Origin: an uncultured Flavobacteriaceae bacterium
Lineage (GTDB): Bacteria; Bacteroidota; Bacteroidia; Flavobacteriales; Flavobacteriaceae
Direction: 5' to 3'
Assembly (NCBI GenBank): GCA_938011315.1
Contig: CALLUG010000010.1
Coordinates: 56,087-120,086 of the forward strand
Length of the DNA: 64,000 nucleotides
This document shows positions 61,450 through 64,000 of this stretch, one piece after another. The notes under the pieces are model-generated. The model was given only the letters and a program-made list of their open reading frames with translations. It had not been told where the DNA came from and searched no databases. Numbering within the stretch: position 1 is the stretch's first letter; every line of letters begins with the position of its first letter. A program made the position numbers and the translations under genes.

Positions 61450-63671
61450 GATAATATAGCTTTTTTCTGAGCTAAAGCAGTATATAGTGTTTTTTCAAAA
61501 TCTTCTTGTTTAAATGGTTTTGAAATGATACTGTTAAATCCAGCATCGTCAAATTCTTGCATTTTATCTTCTAATGTAACTGCAGTAAGTGCAAATATAA
61601 TGAGCTCTTTATTAAAAACCCTAATGCGCTTTGTAGCTTCCAGCCCACTTATGCCCGGCATATGGATATCCATTAAAACAACATGATAATTATTGGCTTT
61701 AACCTTGCTTACTGCCTCTTCGCCATTATCAACAAGTTCGCAATCAATATTCATTTTTGCTAAAGTCTTTTTGGTAATCATTTGGTTAATTTTATTGTCT
61801 TCTACAACTAAAATATTGATGTTTCCAATACCCAAATCTTTTATGCTTTTGGTATAATCTACGGCTGTAGGTGCTGCTAATTTTTTAGCTTCTTTTAGGG
61901 TAATTTCAATAAAAAAGCTACTGCCTTTGCCAAGTTCACTTTTTAAGTAAATAGTACCTTTCAAAATATCAACTAATCCTTTTACGATAGAAAGTCCTAA
62001 ACCAGTGCCTCCATACTTACGGTTAATTTGTACAGAGCCTTGAGAAAAACTATCAAACATATGAGCTTGTTTTTCTTTTGTAATGCCAATGCCATTATCC
62101 TTTACTTCTATACAAATGTGATGTGCGTTACCATTTTTTGTGAGTTGACTAACGCTAACCCATATGTCACCATTTTTTGTAAACTTTATAGAATTCCCTA
62201 TAAGGTTTATAAGAATTTGAGAAATTTTTAATTGGTCGCCTTCATAAGTTTTAGGTAGGTTTTTATCGTATTGAAAATGGATTGTTGTGTTGTTGCTTGA
62301 GGCAGAGTTGTTTAATGAAGAAATTACATTTTTAATTTTATGTTTAAGGTTGAAAATTTCTGGATCTAGCTCTATTTTGTTGGCTTCAATTTTATTTACT
62401 TGTAAAATGTCGTTAATAAATGTGAGTAGATAATCTCCAGAAAATTTAAGGGCTTTAAGGTGCTTTATTTGCTCTGGTTTTGGGTCTTCATCGAGTAACA
62501 TATTGGTTAAGCCTATTACGGCATAAAGTGGTGTTCTTAATTCGTGGGTTACTGTCGATAAGAATTTTGTTTTTGTTTTTGCTGCAATTTCTACACGCTC
62601 TTTTTCGCCTAGTAATTTGTCATTTTTGTCATACAGCATATTATTAGTTTTTGTTCTAATATTATTGTTTTTGTATAAAGACAAGGTTAAAAAAGATAAA
62701 ATCATAATTAGAGCAACACTCAGTGTTGTTGTTAATTGCTCTAGGCTTTCGTTTTCTTCCTTGGCAGTTAACTCTCCCTGTAGTTTCAATACCTTAGCCT
62801 CTTTTTGATTAAGTGTAAATTGTGCTGATTTTTCTGGAGATAAACGTTTATCTTTTAGGGCTTGTATAGAATCTTTTATGGCAATATGTGCCCATAAGTT
62901 GTTGTTGGAACGCTTATAATCTCCTTTAGCTTTGTAAATGTTACTTAAATTAATATAGCCTTCACTAATTAGTGCTAAATCTTCTATAGTTTTACTAATG
63001 TCTAAGCCTTTTTGTGCTTCTAATAGCGCAGTATTGAGGTTGTTTTTCTTGAAGTGTAAAACGCTGTTTTTAATATGTGCAGCACTTTTTATTTTGGATA
63101 GCTTGTAGCTTTCACCAATAGTTATAGCTTGTTTAATAAAGTTATGAGCTGCCTCCAAATGGTTTAAACGCATAGCACATATGGCTTGCTTTAGGGAAAC
63201 TTCTGCAACTACTTCAACGCAATTTTCCTTTTCTAAAACCAATTTTGAAATGTTGAAGTACTCTAAGGCCTGCGCATATAATTTGTCTTTAAGGTAAATC
63301 AAACCTTTTGTGTATTGCGAAACGGCTAGATTAAGATCGTCGTTAATTTCAGACTGAATACGAATAGCTTTTTCAATAGTCGTCTTGGCGTTTTTTTGGT
63401 CGTTTAGCAAATAATGAATTTCAGCAATTTTAGAATATATAAGACCTTGATTTTTTTTGTCTTTACTTCTATCGGCGATGGTTTTAGTTTGCTTTAATAC
63501 TAATATGGCGTCGTACAAATTGTTGTTTGTAACAAAGCGTTCAGACTTATAAATACCTGCTGTAATACTGTCTTTTGTGCTTATGCCATTTTGTTCGTTT
63601 TTATTTTGAGCGTAATTATGGGTGGATAATAGCGCTATAAAAACAGTTAAGTAGTATTTAATTAAAGGCAT
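61446..63671 (-). CDS. Hybrid histidine kinase with periplasmic TPR sensor and C-terminal receiver
   Basis: This 741-residue two-component protein, counted from ATG 63671, has a signal peptide (to about residue 22, THNYAQ) and a TPR-rich periplasmic sensor (about 35-300). One membrane helix follows (about 310-335), then a coiled region and the HisKA domain with H-box STVTHELRTPLYAV (His near 376). The ATPase has N box NLIGNSIKFT, VKDNGIGI and GTGLGLSIVKGL. The receiver has VVEDNKINQ and phosphoacceptor Asp near 667 in LMDIHMPG. The frame is open to 63719, but a -7 box at 63689-63696 lies between, so 63671 is preferred. No cognate regulator is adjacent; the ligand is unknown. Confidence 0.93.
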   Translation of the reverse strand: MPLIKYYLTVFIALLSTHNYAQNKNEQNGISTKDSITAGIYKSERFVTNNNLYDAILVLKQTKTIADRSKDKKNQGLIYSKIAEIHYLLNDQKNAKTTIEKAIRIQSEINDDLNLAVSQYTKGLIYLKDKLYAQALEYFNISKLVLEKENCVEVVAEVSLKQAICAMRLNHLEAAHNFIKQAITIGESYKLSKIKSAAHIKNSVLHFKKNNLNTALLEAQKGLDISKTIEDLALISEGYINLSNIYKAKGDYKRSNNNLWAHIAIKDSIQALKDKRLSPEKSAQFTLNQKEAKVLKLQGELTAKEENESLEQLTTTLSVALIMILSFLTLSLYKNNNIRTKTNNMLYDKNDKLLGEKERVEIAAKTKTKFLSTVTHELRTPLYAVIGLTNMLLDEDPKPEQIKHLKALKFSGDYLLTFINDILQVNKIEANKIELDPEIFNLKHKIKNVISSLNNSASSNNTTIHFQYDKNLPKTYEGDQLKISQILINLIGNSIKFTKNGDIWVSVSQLTKNGNAHHICIEVKDNGIGITKEKQAHMFDSFSQGSVQINRKYGGTGLGLSIVKGLVDILKGTIYLKSELGKGSSFFIEITLKEAKKLAAPTAVDYTKSIKDLGIGNINILVVEDNKINQMITKKTLAKMNIDCELVDNGEEAVSKVKANNYHVVLMDIHMPGISGLEATKRIRVFNKELIIFALTAVTLEDKMQEFDDAGFNSIISKPFKQEDFEKTLYTALAQKKAILS

Positions 63672-63688
63672 CAAGAAAATTTTACCGA

Positions 63689-63696
63689 CAAATATA
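63689..63696 (-). promoter_or_regulatory. -7 promoter box of the hybrid kinase gene
   Basis: TATATTTG on the minus strand, 17 bases upstream of ATG 63671, matches TAnnTTTG. At the -33 position the strand reads GTG, one base off TTG. It argues against translation from 63719. Confidence 0.45.
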
Positions 63697-63792
63697 ATGA
63701 TATATTCGATAAAAAACACATAATTGTTTGGGATTACTAACCAATAGCTATAAGAAACTTATAGAGAAAAATAAACAGTATTGTTTAGGCTT

Positions 63793-63841
63793 ATACCAGT
63801 TGTTAATTTAAAATGAGCTATAAATAATTTGAAATATATAA
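63793..63841 (-). repeat. Dispersed palindromic repeat, fragment G
   Basis: About 49 bases match one end of the repeat (TTATACCAGTTGTTAATTTAAAATGAGC, in two stretches, then TATAAATAATTTGAAATATA). The sequence then diverges, so this is a truncated copy with a single terminus, oriented like copy A. Confidence 0.7.
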
Positions 63842-63882
63842 AACACAAGCAAGATTTACATAATATCCTCCTCATTTTAGTA

Positions 63883-64000
63883 TTAATCAAAACTAAATTT
63901 TTGAATAGAATCTTCATAAAGCACAATAAACGTATTTTGCATAACCTCTATCTCCAAGGGTTTATTGTCTTGAGCTATATTGGGCAAAATATAGCTATGC
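63883..64000 (-). CDS. C-terminal end of an unidentified gene (partial)
   Basis: The minus strand is open from the window edge to a TAA at 63883-63885, giving about 38 residues ending in IVLYEDSIQKFSFD. The rest lies outside the window. Codon use looks genuine, but the fragment is too short to identify. Confidence 0.5.
   Translation of the reverse strand, partial: HSYILPNIAQDNKPLEIEVMQNTFIVLYEDSIQKFSFD

Noticed and set aside
1..64000. CRISPR array or prophage
   Set aside because: No regularly spaced direct repeats with unique spacers were seen. The lone CI-like regulator at 31.8 kb has no phage neighbours.

Overview
The window is a piece of chromosome from a member of the Bacteroidota, most likely the family Flavobacteriaceae. 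The DNA is AT-rich and genes lack Shine-Dalgarno signals. Many genes carry the Bacteroidota -7 promoter box TAnnTTTG. The tmRNA encodes the tag GENNYALAA. Lineage markers include PorT (type IX secretion), a lipoprotein TamA-like protein, fused SecDF and a CarA-Eno-citrate synthase cluster. Most of the window is ordinary core genome. Boundaries of non-coding features may be off by a base or so.

Layout. 1-5.8 kb: carA, eno, gltA, an arginase and a 23S rRNA pseudouridine synthase. 6-10.8 kb: an accessory block with two paralogous HExxH lipoproteins, the debris of a third copy, and a lactonase-like beta-propeller between them. 10.8-19.5 kb: a restriction island with a broken SEC-C/nuclease-like gene, a ~170-bp palindromic element, and an hsdM-hsdS-(REP-type transposase)-hsdR operon. 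The island lies between two near-identical, same-orientation copies of a ~160-bp dispersed repeat. 19.5-33.8 kb: ArsC, two periplasmic amidohydrolases, a DUF3810 membrane zincin, FKBP, PepD, nitronate monooxygenase, a Ca2+/Na+ exchanger, Apt, a strongly structured non-coding region (6S-like candidate), a small membrane protein, a LexA/CI-like repressor without its catalytic serine, and a saccharopine/alanine dehydrogenase-like enzyme. 33.9-34.3 kb: ssrA. 35-48.9 kb: accD, fbaA, tamL, an RNA methyltransferase, porT, ubiE, trkA-trkH, gyrB and mdh. 49-64 kb: a small unknown protein, secDF, a PH-domain protein, the kynurenine genes kynU-kmo-ridA, a methyltransferase, msrA, a coiled-coil 'zinc ribbon' protein without cysteines, a Nif3-family protein, lpxK, a TPR hybrid histidine kinase, and the C-terminus of one more gene.

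How the parts work together. The core genes cover glycolysis and the TCA cycle (eno, fbaA, gltA, mdh), envelope biogenesis (lpxK, tamL, porT, secDF, accD), K+ uptake (trkAH), tryptophan catabolism (kynU, kmo, ridA) and ribosome rescue (ssrA). The accessory layer is dominated by a dispersed palindromic repeat: six copies and one fragment, almost always in intergenic gaps. Its central hairpin resembles a transcription terminator, and two copies bracket the restriction island. The features most worth following are that island, with a transposase translationally coupled into the RM operon and a REP-like palindrome inside its own coding sequence, the structured RNA at 31.0-31.15 kb, and the HExxH lipoprotein family.
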